A DNA stretch of 64,000 nucleotides from JAFDYH01 sp049840875 (GTDB lineage Bacteria > Bacteroidota > Bacteroidia > Chitinophagales > Chitinophagaceae), in assembly GCA_049840875.1 (NCBI GenBank), contig JASGJE010000019.1:62001-126000 (forward strand). Direction: 5' to 3'. Below are positions 8,772-15,837 of the stretch, one piece after another. The position numbers and the translations under genes were made by a program. Every line of letters starts with the position of its first letter. Position 1 is the stretch's first letter. The notes below the pieces were generated by a model. It searched no databases and was not told where the DNA came from. It saw only the letters and a program-made list of their open reading frames with translations.

Positions 8772-9131
8772 TTGGGAGAGGTAAAGACATATAGGGATTT
8801 GATAGTTTGGCAGAAGGCAATGCAGCTGGTCACTGATATTTATAAATCAACAAAATCTTTCCCGTCAGACGAATTGTATGGATTAACCAGCCAGCTTCGG
8901 CGATGCGCTGTCTCTATTCCAAGTAATATCGCTGAAGGTTATGGCAGAAATTCAACAGGAGATTATAAGCGCTTTTTACAAATTGCTGCAGGTTCTGTGT
9001 TTGAATTACAGACACAAGTTGAAATTGCACTTAATCTTAGCTACATTAACAAAGAAAATTTTGACATATTATTTAACCTTGCCAAAGAAGTAGAACTCAT
9101 GCTTCTGGCATTAATCAGAAAAATTAATTGA
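8772..9131 (+). CDS. Four-helix bundle protein (23S rRNA intervening-sequence/S23 type)
   Basis: A 119-residue protein of the family first noted in 23S rRNA intervening sequences. Diagnostic blocks seen: YRDLIVWQKAMQLVTDIYK (residues 7-25), FPSDELYGLTSQLRRCAVSIPSNIAEGYGRNSTGDYKRFLQIAAGS and a last helix ending LLALIRKIN. The start is probably the TTG at 8772, since no ATG is in frame nearby. Family members form pentameric or bundle structures of unknown function and occur as scattered, transferable single genes. Here it splits the leu operon between the citramalate synthase gene and leuB, and is bracketed by inverted repeat arrays. No role in leucine synthesis is expected. Confidence 0.88.
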   Translation: MGEVKTYRDLIVWQKAMQLVTDIYKSTKSFPSDELYGLTSQLRRCAVSIPSNIAEGYGRNSTGDYKRFLQIAAGSVFELQTQVEIALNLSYINKENFDILFNLAKEVELMLLALIRKIN

Positions 9132-9137
9132 ACAGCA

Positions 9138-9190
9138 CGCAATACTCGATGCCTTGTTGCCTCGGTGCCTTGCTGCCTTAAACACTCAGA
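9138..9190. repeat. Inverted copy of the GGCAAC word repeat, plus CGCAATACTCGAT
   Basis: Seven bases after the stop codon of the four-helix gene comes CGCAATACTCGAT (9138-9150), a 13-mer found again just after the DUF1501 stop at about 32960. It is followed by GCCTTGTTGCCTCGGTGCC and TTGCTGCCTTAA, the reverse complement of the array upstream of the gene. A GTG at 9165 opens leuB's frame inside this repeat, which argues against it as the start. Confidence 0.7.
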
Positions 9191-9191
9191 A

Positions 9192-10265
9192 ATGGCAAAC
9201 AAACACATCTTAATCGTTCCAGGAGATGGAATAGGACAAGAAGTAACAGCAGTAGGAAAAAAGGTTTTAGATAAAATAGCAGCGAAGTTCGGGCATACGT
9301 TCACGTATGACGAAGCGCTGATTGGTCACGTTGCGATTGAAGCGACAGGTCAGCCGCTGCCGGATGAGTCACTGGAAAAAATGAAGAAGTCGGATGCTGT
9401 TTTATTTGGTGCAGTAGGTCATCCGAGGTATGATAATGATCCATCAGCAAAGGTAAGACCAGAGCAAGGACTGCTGAAGATGAGAAAGGAGTTAGGATTA
9501 TATGCGAATCTTCGGCCGATAAAATTATTCGATGAATTGCTCGGCGCTTCCAGCATCAAACCTGAAATATTGAAAGGCGCTGATATTTTATTCTTCCGCG
9601 AATTAACAGGTGATATTTATTTCGGTGAAAAAGGAAGAAAGAACAACGGTGACACAGCTTACGATGTAGCAGAGTACAGCCGTTATGAAGTAGAGCGTAT
9701 CGCCCGTAAAGCTTTTGATGCAGCAAGAACAAGAAAAAAGAAGTTGTGTTCTGTAGATAAAGCAAACGTGATTGAGACTTCACGTCTTTGGAGAGAAGTG
9801 ATTCAAAAAGTTGCAAAGGAATATCCTGATGTAGAGGTAGAACATCAGTTTGTTGATGCTACTGCGATGTTACTGATAAAAGATCCTCGCCGCTTTGATG
9901 TAGTGGTAACAGCAAACCTGTTTGGAGATATTCTTACGGATGAAGCTTCCCAGATTGCAGGCTCAATGGGTATGTTGGCAAGCGCTTCAATTGGCGATGG
10001 TACTGGCGTCTATGAACCGATTCATGGTTCTGCGCATGATATTACTGGTAAAGGTGTTGCCAATCCATTGGCATCTATTTTATCGGCAGCTTTATTGTTG
10101 GATATTTCATTTGGAATGAAAGCAGAATCTGAAGCAGTTATCAATGCAGTTGATAAAGTATTGAAATCAGGCTATCGCACAAGAGATATAGCGGATGCGC
10201 AAACGGCAACAGATAAAATATTGGGCACTGAAAGAATGGGAGAAGAAGTGTTGAAATATCTGTAA
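9192..10265 (+). CDS. leuB: 3-isopropylmalate dehydrogenase
   Basis: A 357-residue NAD-dependent decarboxylating dehydrogenase, the last gene of the leu operon. It oxidises 3-isopropylmalate to 2-oxoisocaproate and can act on the methylmalate intermediate of the citramalate route. I choose ATG 9192 (MANKHILIVPGDGIGQEV); the upstream GTG at 9165 lies in a repeat. Motifs: GDGIGQEV (cofactor/substrate), the substrate loop RELTGDIYFGEKGR, the metal-binding region VTANLFGDILTDEASQIAGS and the nicotinamide-site signature EPIHGSAHDITGKGVANPLA. Length and order are normal. A perfect palindromic terminator follows 20 bases after the stop. Confidence 0.95.
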   Translation: MANKHILIVPGDGIGQEVTAVGKKVLDKIAAKFGHTFTYDEALIGHVAIEATGQPLPDESLEKMKKSDAVLFGAVGHPRYDNDPSAKVRPEQGLLKMRKELGLYANLRPIKLFDELLGASSIKPEILKGADILFFRELTGDIYFGEKGRKNNGDTAYDVAEYSRYEVERIARKAFDAARTRKKKLCSVDKANVIETSRLWREVIQKVAKEYPDVEVEHQFVDATAMLLIKDPRRFDVVVTANLFGDILTDEASQIAGSMGMLASASIGDGTGVYEPIHGSAHDITGKGVANPLASILSAALLLDISFGMKAESEAVINAVDKVLKSGYRTRDIADAQTATDKILGTERMGEEVLKYL

Positions 10266-10285
10266 ACGAAATTTTCTAATTGTAA

Positions 10286-10316
10286 AAAAGGCATACATCC
10301 GGATGTATGCCTTTTG
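10286..10316. terminator. Bidirectional intrinsic terminator between leuB and the symporter operon
   Basis: Perfect palindrome with arms AAAAGGCATACATCC and GGATGTATGCCTTTT (about 10286-10315). A-runs on one side and T-runs on the other would stop transcription from both convergent units. Confidence 0.85.
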
Positions 10317-10337
10317 TTATTTTATAACTGCATTGCT

Positions 10338-10529
10338 TCAATTTTCAGTTTTATCTTCTTTCGTAACGAAGATCATGAATAAACCAAACACTAAAAAAGC
10401 AATACCGGCATACATATTTCTTGCTGATGACAGCAATTCACTGGTGAAATAACCAATCAACAGTATCAGTGAAACGATTGTAAAAAATAATCCTATGATA
10501 AAGCTAAGCTCTGTAGATCGTTTTGACAT
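10338..10529 (-). CDS. Small two-helix membrane protein next to symporter
   Basis: A 63-residue protein with two clear hydrophobic helices (about 8-28 FIIGLFFTIVSLILLIGYF and 39-55 MYAGIAFLVFGLFMIFV) and charged ends. It starts 11 bases after the stop of the sodium/solute symporter gene on the same strand, so the two are almost certainly cotranscribed. It could be a small accessory subunit of the transporter or an unrelated membrane protein. I do not recognise a family. Confidence 0.65.
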   Translation of the reverse strand: MSKRSTELSFIIGLFFTIVSLILLIGYFTSELLSSARNMYAGIAFLVFGLFMIFVTKEDKTEN

Positions 10530-10539
10530 ATAATTCTAT

Positions 10540-12201
10540 TTAGAAAAAAATAATGTTGAGTAAAATTGTTATTGCCAGCAACACGATTGCCAGTGGCACC
10601 ACCCGCATATACCATTTCCGTTCCGTGTACTTTGGCTTTTCCGTGAGTGAATAGACAAGCCCTTTTAATTCCTCATCAGGCTTTGGTTTTGTAGCGAGAC
10701 TTACAAGGATTGTTGTTACAAAGTTTGCAATCCATGAAACACCCGCGACAATAAATGCTTGTCCCATTCCACTTTTTATTGTATAGAGTTCTGTGATCCA
10801 CCCCCCCTTACCTTCCGCAACAGTTAATCCATGTGTTAAAGCGGCTGCAATAGTTCCGGCGAGTAAACCCCAAAAGGCTCCGTGACCGGTCGTTCTTTTC
10901 CAGAACATGCCCAATAAGAATGTTGCAAACAATGGACCATTTACAAAACTAAACACCAATTGGAGGAAGTCATTGATATTATTGAAGCCTTTTGCGATGT
11001 ATGCCGTCATCACTGAAAAAAGGATACCTGCTACCGTTATAAATTTTCCAACAATAAGATAATGTTTATCTGATTTCTTTTTTACAAAATACGCCTGGTA
11101 AATATCAAACGTAAATACGGAGTTGAAAGCAGTTACGTTCCCTGCCATACCACTCATAAACGATGCGATTAATGCAGTGATACCGACGCCTAACAAACCG
11201 CTTGGATAATAATGTGCGATCAGCGATGGCAATGTCATTGTATAATCCAGTTGACCATCTGTACCGGTCGGTATCGCATATCCTTTTGAATGCAATGCAG
11301 GTTGCATCATTGCGATTGCAATTACACCTGGTAAAACAACAATGAGCGGCATCAGCATTTTCGGAAGAGCAGCCACAATCGGAGTGCGTTGTGCTTCGCC
11401 CATATTCTTTGCAATCATCGCTCGTTGTACCACCAGGAAATCTGTACACCAGTAGCCGAATGACATTACAAATCCTAATCCAAAGATCAAAGACATCGCA
11501 TTTATTCCCATCGGATTTGAATTAGCATCACCCATATATTTCCAGGCATGTGTCAACTCTGGTTGCAGGTTTGCTTTGATATTTTCCCAACCACCAGCAT
11601 CCTGCAATGCAACGATTACAAGTGGTGATAAGCCTAACACAATTAAAAAGAACTGCAGTACTTCATTATAAACTGCACTCGTCAGTCCGCCAAGAAATGT
11701 ATAAATCATCACAATACCTGCCGCCATCCAGATCGATACATCAAAGTCCCACTTCAGAATAACTTCCAACAGTTTCGCCAACGCAAATAAAGAAATGCCG
11801 GAGGAAAACACCGTCATCACGGCAAATGAAATTGCGTTTAATCCTCTTGTTTTTTCATCAAAACGTAATGATAGATATTCAGGAACACTTCTTGCACGAC
11901 TGCCATAATAGAATGGCATCATAAATACACCTAAGAAAACCATTGCGAATATGGCGCCTACCCAATAGAAATGAACGGTCATGATGCCATACTTGGCCCC
12001 TGATGCGACCATGCCTAATACTTCCTGTGCACCAAGATTTGCCGAAATGAAAGCAAGACTTGTAATCCATAATGGAATGTTGCGGCTGCTGGAAAGAAAG
12101 TCATTACTGGATTTTATTTTTTTCTTGATTATAAAACCAACCGTAATAACAAACACAAAGTAAATCGCGATAATCAGGTAGTCTGCAAAATGTAATCTCA
12201 T
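10540..12201 (-). CDS. Sodium/solute symporter (SSS family, SGLT-like)
   Basis: A 553-residue inner-membrane Na+-coupled transporter with about 13-14 hydrophobic segments. Family features seen: the N-terminal YLIIAIYFVFVITVGF helix, SSNDFLSSSRNIPLWITSLAFISANLGAQEVLGM (first core helix region of SSS proteins), a GGLTSAVYNEVLQFFLIVLG segment and the LIASFMSGMAGNVTAFNSVFTFDIYQAYF region that contributes to sodium binding. It resembles sugar/inositol SGLT-type members rather than proline or pantothenate ones. Its neighbours, a LacI regulator upstream and divergent inositol oxygenase, suggest inositol or a related polyol/uronate as substrate (inference). Confidence 0.88.
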   Translation of the reverse strand: MRLHFADYLIIAIYFVFVITVGFIIKKKIKSSNDFLSSSRNIPLWITSLAFISANLGAQEVLGMVASGAKYGIMTVHFYWVGAIFAMVFLGVFMMPFYYGSRARSVPEYLSLRFDEKTRGLNAISFAVMTVFSSGISLFALAKLLEVILKWDFDVSIWMAAGIVMIYTFLGGLTSAVYNEVLQFFLIVLGLSPLVIVALQDAGGWENIKANLQPELTHAWKYMGDANSNPMGINAMSLIFGLGFVMSFGYWCTDFLVVQRAMIAKNMGEAQRTPIVAALPKMLMPLIVVLPGVIAIAMMQPALHSKGYAIPTGTDGQLDYTMTLPSLIAHYYPSGLLGVGITALIASFMSGMAGNVTAFNSVFTFDIYQAYFVKKKSDKHYLIVGKFITVAGILFSVMTAYIAKGFNNINDFLQLVFSFVNGPLFATFLLGMFWKRTTGHGAFWGLLAGTIAAALTHGLTVAEGKGGWITELYTIKSGMGQAFIVAGVSWIANFVTTILVSLATKPKPDEELKGLVYSLTEKPKYTERKWYMRVVPLAIVLLAITILLNIIFF

Positions 12202-12404
12202 AGCAATCGTTAAAAGCGAAAAATTAAAAATGAAAAATCAAAAATTTCGACTTGTGAGGCGCCAATGTTGAGTTGAAGTTTGTAATCCTTGTATAGAGAA
12301 CCTCAAACATCGAACCTCAAACCTCAAACAATTCATAGCTCACAATATATTTCTTTCAATTCATTATTCAATCCTGTGTTGTCTGAAAATATACGAACGA
12401 CTAA

Positions 12405-13418
12405 TCAGCCAAGCGTTGACTGTCTTGCAATCAATGTGGAAGGAATTACAATATTGTCGGTTGGTAAATGCGAATTACTTTTTTCAACTGCTTTAAACAG
12501 CATTGTTGAAGCTGTCTTGCCTATTTCAAAAGCGGGTTGCGTGATTGTAGACAATGGCGGATTCAGAATGGAAGCCGTTTCAAGGTTTGAAAAGGCAATT
12601 ACTTTCAGATCCTGTGCTATTCGCAGCGAAACCTTTTGCGCTGCAACATATGTCTGTATTGCTATTTTTTCTACAGACGCGACAATACCATCCGGACGAT
12701 TTGTACCGGTCAGTAATTTAGTTATAAAAGATTCGTTACTTTTTTCCGAATTACGATCATAAAGAACCATGATGTCTTTATTCAAAAAACCATTTTCATT
12801 TAATGCAGCACGAAAACCTGCTGCACGTTCTTTACAAATAGACAATGATACCGAGTGTGAAAGAAAGACCGGATGTTTACAACCTTGTGCCAATAAATGT
12901 TTTGCGGCATTGTACCCGGATTCAACGTCGTTGGTGATTACTTTTATTGTAGGTATACTTTCCATCTGCCGGTCAAAAAAAACAACAGGAATACCAGCGG
13001 ATTGCAATTGCAAAATATGATCAGGATTTTTTGTTTCCCGGCTTACTGAAATCAGCAAGCCATCTACACGGCCATTGCGTATTTCGTCCAATATGTTTTT
13101 TTCAATGCTGTATTTTTCGTGAGAAAGATAAATGAGTACGTGGTAGCCTTTTTTTTCTGCTACAGATTGAATACCGTTTATCGCAAGAGCGAAAAAACTG
13201 TCTGCTATTTCGGGCATCACAATCGCTATCGTTTTGCTTTTCTTTTTGCGAAGACTGCTGGCGTAGGGATTTGGTGTATAGTTCAGTTTCGCAGCAAGTT
13301 CCAGTACTTTCTTCTTTGTTTCAGCGCTTATCTCATGACTGTCTTTCAACGCTTTTGAAACGGTTGATTTTGAAATCTTCAATGCGTCTGCCAATGCCTG
13401 TATATTGATGGTACTCAT
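12405..13418 (-). CDS. LacI family transcriptional regulator
   Basis: A 337-residue repressor from ATG 13418 (MSTINIQALADALKISKST); the open frame extends 32 codons upstream, but that part reads through a REP-like hairpin and lacks family similarity. N-terminal HTH: IQALADALKISKSTVSKALKDSHEISAETKKKVLELAAKLNYTPN (hinge helix just after). A periplasmic-binding-type ligand domain follows (KTIAIVMPEIADSFFALAINGIQSVAEKKGYHVLIY...) and ends STLIARQSTLG. It lies between the symporter (same strand, downstream) and the divergent inositol oxygenase gene. A perfect palindrome of LacI-operator type sits in the divergent region, so autoregulation and control of both flanks is likely. Confidence 0.92.
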   Translation of the reverse strand: MSTINIQALADALKISKSTVSKALKDSHEISAETKKKVLELAAKLNYTPNPYASSLRKKKSKTIAIVMPEIADSFFALAINGIQSVAEKKGYHVLIYLSHEKYSIEKNILDEIRNGRVDGLLISVSRETKNPDHILQLQSAGIPVVFFDRQMESIPTIKVITNDVESGYNAAKHLLAQGCKHPVFLSHSVSLSICKERAAGFRAALNENGFLNKDIMVLYDRNSEKSNESFITKLLTGTNRPDGIVASVEKIAIQTYVAAQKVSLRIAQDLKVIAFSNLETASILNPPLSTITQPAFEIGKTASTMLFKAVEKSNSHLPTDNIVIPSTLIARQSTLG

Positions 13419-13482
13419 CGATGTTTCTACTAAAAAAATTTTTTGCTTTAATTGTACAATGGTAGCAATGCAGATGAACGGA

Positions 13483-13499
13483 GCCCACCTTCGGCGGGC
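13483..13499. repeat. REP-like GC-rich hairpin in the lacI-type leader
   Basis: GCCCACC-TTC-GGCGGGC, a 7-bp stem with one mismatch. It is much richer in G+C than its surroundings and resembles the hairpin words found elsewhere in the window (61892, 21800). Confidence 0.5.
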
Positions 13500-13565
13500 A
13501 GGCGTCGCAACCATCGATCAATCAGGACTATGCCGTTTGTTATCATTATTATAAGTAAGCCTCAG

Positions 13566-13585
13566 TTACGAAACCGGTTTCGTAA
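13566..13585. promoter_or_regulatory. Probable operator of the LacI-type regulator
   Basis: Perfect 20-bp palindrome TTACGAAACCGGTTTCGTAA with a central CG. This is the classic layout of LacI/GalR-family operators (AAACCGGTTT core). It lies between the divergent regulator gene (about 150 bp away) and inositol oxygenase (about 90 bp). Confidence 0.85.
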
Positions 13586-13610
13586 ATAAAGATCATTGAT
13601 TATTATTGGA

Positions 13611-13644
13611 TTTTGACAAAAATTCAGAATTTACAGTGTCAAAA
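13611..13644. promoter_or_regulatory. Spaced inverted repeat before inositol oxygenase
   Basis: TTTTGACA (13611-13618) and TGTCAAAA (13637-13644) are exact inverted copies 18 bases apart, ending about 27 bases before the inositol oxygenase start. This could be a second dimer-binding site over the promoter. No bound factor can be named. Confidence 0.4.
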
Positions 13645-13671
13645 TAATTTATCACTCCAACTTTGCCTGCC

Positions 13672-14559
13672 ATGAATACAGCAAGCCAGTTATCAGAAAA
13701 AGAAATCAATCCGCTCGGAAGTCTTGATGAATGGGAAGACGATGTATTGAAACGTTATCCTGAGCCAGACACAATTGCAACAGCAAAAACGAAAGAAGAA
13801 TATCGCAACTACGAGGAGCCAGGCAGGGACACTGTCCGTGAATTCTATCGGTTGAATCATACTTACCAGAGTTATGATTTTGTGACAGGGAAAAAAGAAC
13901 AGTACCTGAAGTTTGATAAAAAGACGATGCCTGTATGGGATGCTTTCCAGTTTTTGAATCAATTGGTAGATGATTCAGATCCGGATACAGATCTTGATCA
14001 GTTTCAGCATTTGTTACAAACATCTGAAGCTATCCGCAGAGACGGACATCCGGATTGGATGGTGTTGGTAGGGTTACTGCATGATATGGGTAAAGTGCTT
14101 TGCTTGTTTGGTGAACCTCAATGGGCTGTTGTCGGAGATACCTTCCCGGTAGGCTGCGGTTATTCAAACAAAGTTGTGTATCCTGAGTTTTTTGTAAATA
14201 ACCCGGATATCAGCGATGATCGGTACAACACAAAGTATGGTGTTTATTCTCCCAATTGTGGATTGAGAAATGTGCATATGAGCTGGGGACACGATGAATA
14301 TGTTTATCACATGATGAAAGATAGTTTGCCGGAAGAAGGATTATACATGCTCCGCTATCATTCATTTTATGCATGGCATCGCGAAGGTGAATATGATCAT
14401 TTGTTAGATGATCATGATCGTGAGATGCTGAAATGGGTGAAATTATTTAATCCGTATGATCTCTATTCTAAAAATCCAACGCCCCCGGATTGGAATGAGC
14501 TTCGTCCTTACTACGAAAATCTTGTAAAGAAATATTTGCCAGCAGAATTAAAATTCTGA
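13672..14559 (+). CDS. Inositol oxygenase (MIOX)
   Basis: A 295-residue non-heme di-iron enzyme that cleaves myo-inositol to D-glucuronate in the cytoplasm. The start is ATG 13672 (MNTASQLSEKEINPLGSLDEWE); a TTG three codons earlier is less likely. HD-type metal ligands are seen in QTSEAIRRDGHPDWMVLVGLLHDMGKVL (H, HD) and NVHMSWGHDEYVYHMM, with later His/Asp in RYHSFYAWHREGEYDHLLDDHDREMLKW. Substrate-loop residues YSPNCGLRNVHMSWGHDEY match eukaryotic-type MIOX. The divergent LacI-type gene and symporter form its likely regulon. Downstream uronate genes are not in the window. Confidence 0.93.
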   Translation: MNTASQLSEKEINPLGSLDEWEDDVLKRYPEPDTIATAKTKEEYRNYEEPGRDTVREFYRLNHTYQSYDFVTGKKEQYLKFDKKTMPVWDAFQFLNQLVDDSDPDTDLDQFQHLLQTSEAIRRDGHPDWMVLVGLLHDMGKVLCLFGEPQWAVVGDTFPVGCGYSNKVVYPEFFVNNPDISDDRYNTKYGVYSPNCGLRNVHMSWGHDEYVYHMMKDSLPEEGLYMLRYHSFYAWHREGEYDHLLDDHDREMLKWVKLFNPYDLYSKNPTPPDWNELRPYYENLVKKYLPAELKF

Positions 14560-14577
14560 TTTGACGATAAACAGATG

Positions 14578-14612
14578 AAAAGCCTGTAAAAGATATTTTA
14601 CAGGCTTTTTAC
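14578..14612. terminator. Terminator after inositol oxygenase
   Basis: 14-bp stem AAAAGCCTGTAAAA / TTTTACAGGCTTTT with loop GATA, followed by a T-run. It lies between convergent genes and can serve both. Confidence 0.85.
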
Positions 14613-14634
14613 TTTATGAGTAAACAAGAAAAAG

Positions 14635-15150
14635 TCAGGCTGCCATTTCTATTTTGAAAGCAAGACTAAACCAGGAAAAGAAAACACCATCACGATTGTT
14701 GGAATCAGCATTCCATTCCTGTCCAAACAAACAAGGTTCATGATTACCCCGCGCAAACTCGCCAATGCCAACCATTGCATCTTTGCTTTGAAGGCGAAAT
14801 CCGTATGTTTTGTTTTTTGAAAGATAAATACGTGGCATCATAAAGCTAAGCCACTCACCTTCGTCCTTTAAAGTAGCAATCACCGAAGAGTTGGCGATTG
14901 AAAGATTCCAGTGTTTTTGAGTTTCGTCAAATTCATACAATGTTAGTTGTATGTTTCCCGGCCGTTGTATCATGCTTGCATACACCTGGATATTATCAAG
15001 ATATCCTTCATCCGGACATTTGAACGTTTGGCCTCCGAAATGATCTACTGTTTCGTCTTGTAGATGACCAACCCATGTAGTTGTATTATTCTTTGTCTGG
15101 CTCAGAATCGGGCGGATGGCGGCTGCATTTTTCATTGTTTCCATTTTCAC
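14635..15150 (-). CDS. Protein of unknown function, beta-sandwich-like
   Basis: A 171-residue protein I do not recognise. It has no signal peptide or membrane helix. The sequence alternates strands and turns (GYLDNIQVYASMIQRPGNIQLTLYEFDETQ, WLSFMMPRIYLSKNKTYGFRLQSKD), the pattern of a jelly-roll or carbohydrate-binding-like domain, and ends with aromatic-rich GVFFSWFSLAFKIEMAA. It is monocistronic, convergent with inositol oxygenase. A start at the second Met (residue 3 or 6) is possible. Function unknown. Confidence 0.6.
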   Translation of the reverse strand: MKMETMKNAAAIRPILSQTKNNTTTWVGHLQDETVDHFGGQTFKCPDEGYLDNIQVYASMIQRPGNIQLTLYEFDETQKHWNLSIANSSVIATLKDEGEWLSFMMPRIYLSKNKTYGFRLQSKDAMVGIGEFARGNHEPCLFGQEWNADSNNRDGVFFSWFSLAFKIEMAA

Positions 15151-15837
15151 AAAAGTTTTAAAGTTGAAAAATCTGCAGTGTAGTTTTGAAAGAACTGTTG
15201 GTTTATAACAATTATTGTGCTTCTTTATTATTGATAAAATATTTTTCTTGCATCCTTATATTTCAATTCCGTGGCATAATTTTTTAAGTTGTGAACGATT
15301 TTATTTTTATGTAGTTGACACTATGTAGTTAGTTTTAAAGAAAAGATGCGGTTTGACTTTAACAATTAATAAGGGTTTAAAATAAAATTTACTTATTCTG
15401 ATTTTGGTTAAAGGCCACTGGTTGTGTGTTTGATCTGCTTTTTACTACTCTATTTTATCTGAAAATCGCCTGGATACGCCTACTGTTGTTCTGAGTTTCT
15501 GCCCAAAAAAATTGTGGGTTTTATTTTAGCACAAACCGTGTGAATTTAATCGGCTTTGAGACTAAAAACTTTTTTAAATTGTGTAAGACTTTGGTGGATT
15601 TGTGGATAAGGATGGTGATTTGTGAATAAGCTTGTGGAATGGGCGTGAATAACAAAAAATACTGATTTACGTATTTCCAACGCAATTTCTGAATTTATAT
15701 TCGCCGTCCGACTACAGGGCAACATTCCGATAACGCTGAGATAATAATTTCTTAAGACAAGACTGGAATATCAACCCAAGGTCATCTGCCGAAAGGTGGA
15801 GTGATTATTTAACCCATTTTATTCTTTTAAATAGCTG
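15151..15837. other. Long non-coding region upstream of dnaB with DnaA-box-like repeats
   Basis: About 690 bases without a gene. The left half (about 15200-15420) is strongly A+T rich. The right half holds a cluster of DnaA-box-like 9-mers, all in one orientation (complement TTATCCACA at 15601-15609, TTATTCACA at 15621-15629, TTATTCACG at 15644-15652), inside a near-tandem 20-bp repeat (GGTGGATTTGTGGATAAG / GGTGATTTGTGAATAAG). The last 120 bases contain G+C-richer pieces able to fold, including a GAAA-capped hairpin at 15785-15800. This is either a dnaB control region or part of a replication origin. Confidence 0.6.

Noticed and set aside
12289..13358. Open frames on the plus strand across the LacI-type gene
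   Set aside because: They are antisense shadows of a well-supported LacI regulator and contain no domain.
15690..15735. CTGAGA and GGGCAAC words suggesting a TPP or c-di-GMP riboswitch before dnaB
   Set aside because: The other conserved parts of either riboswitch are missing, and the gene is not of the usual regulated type.
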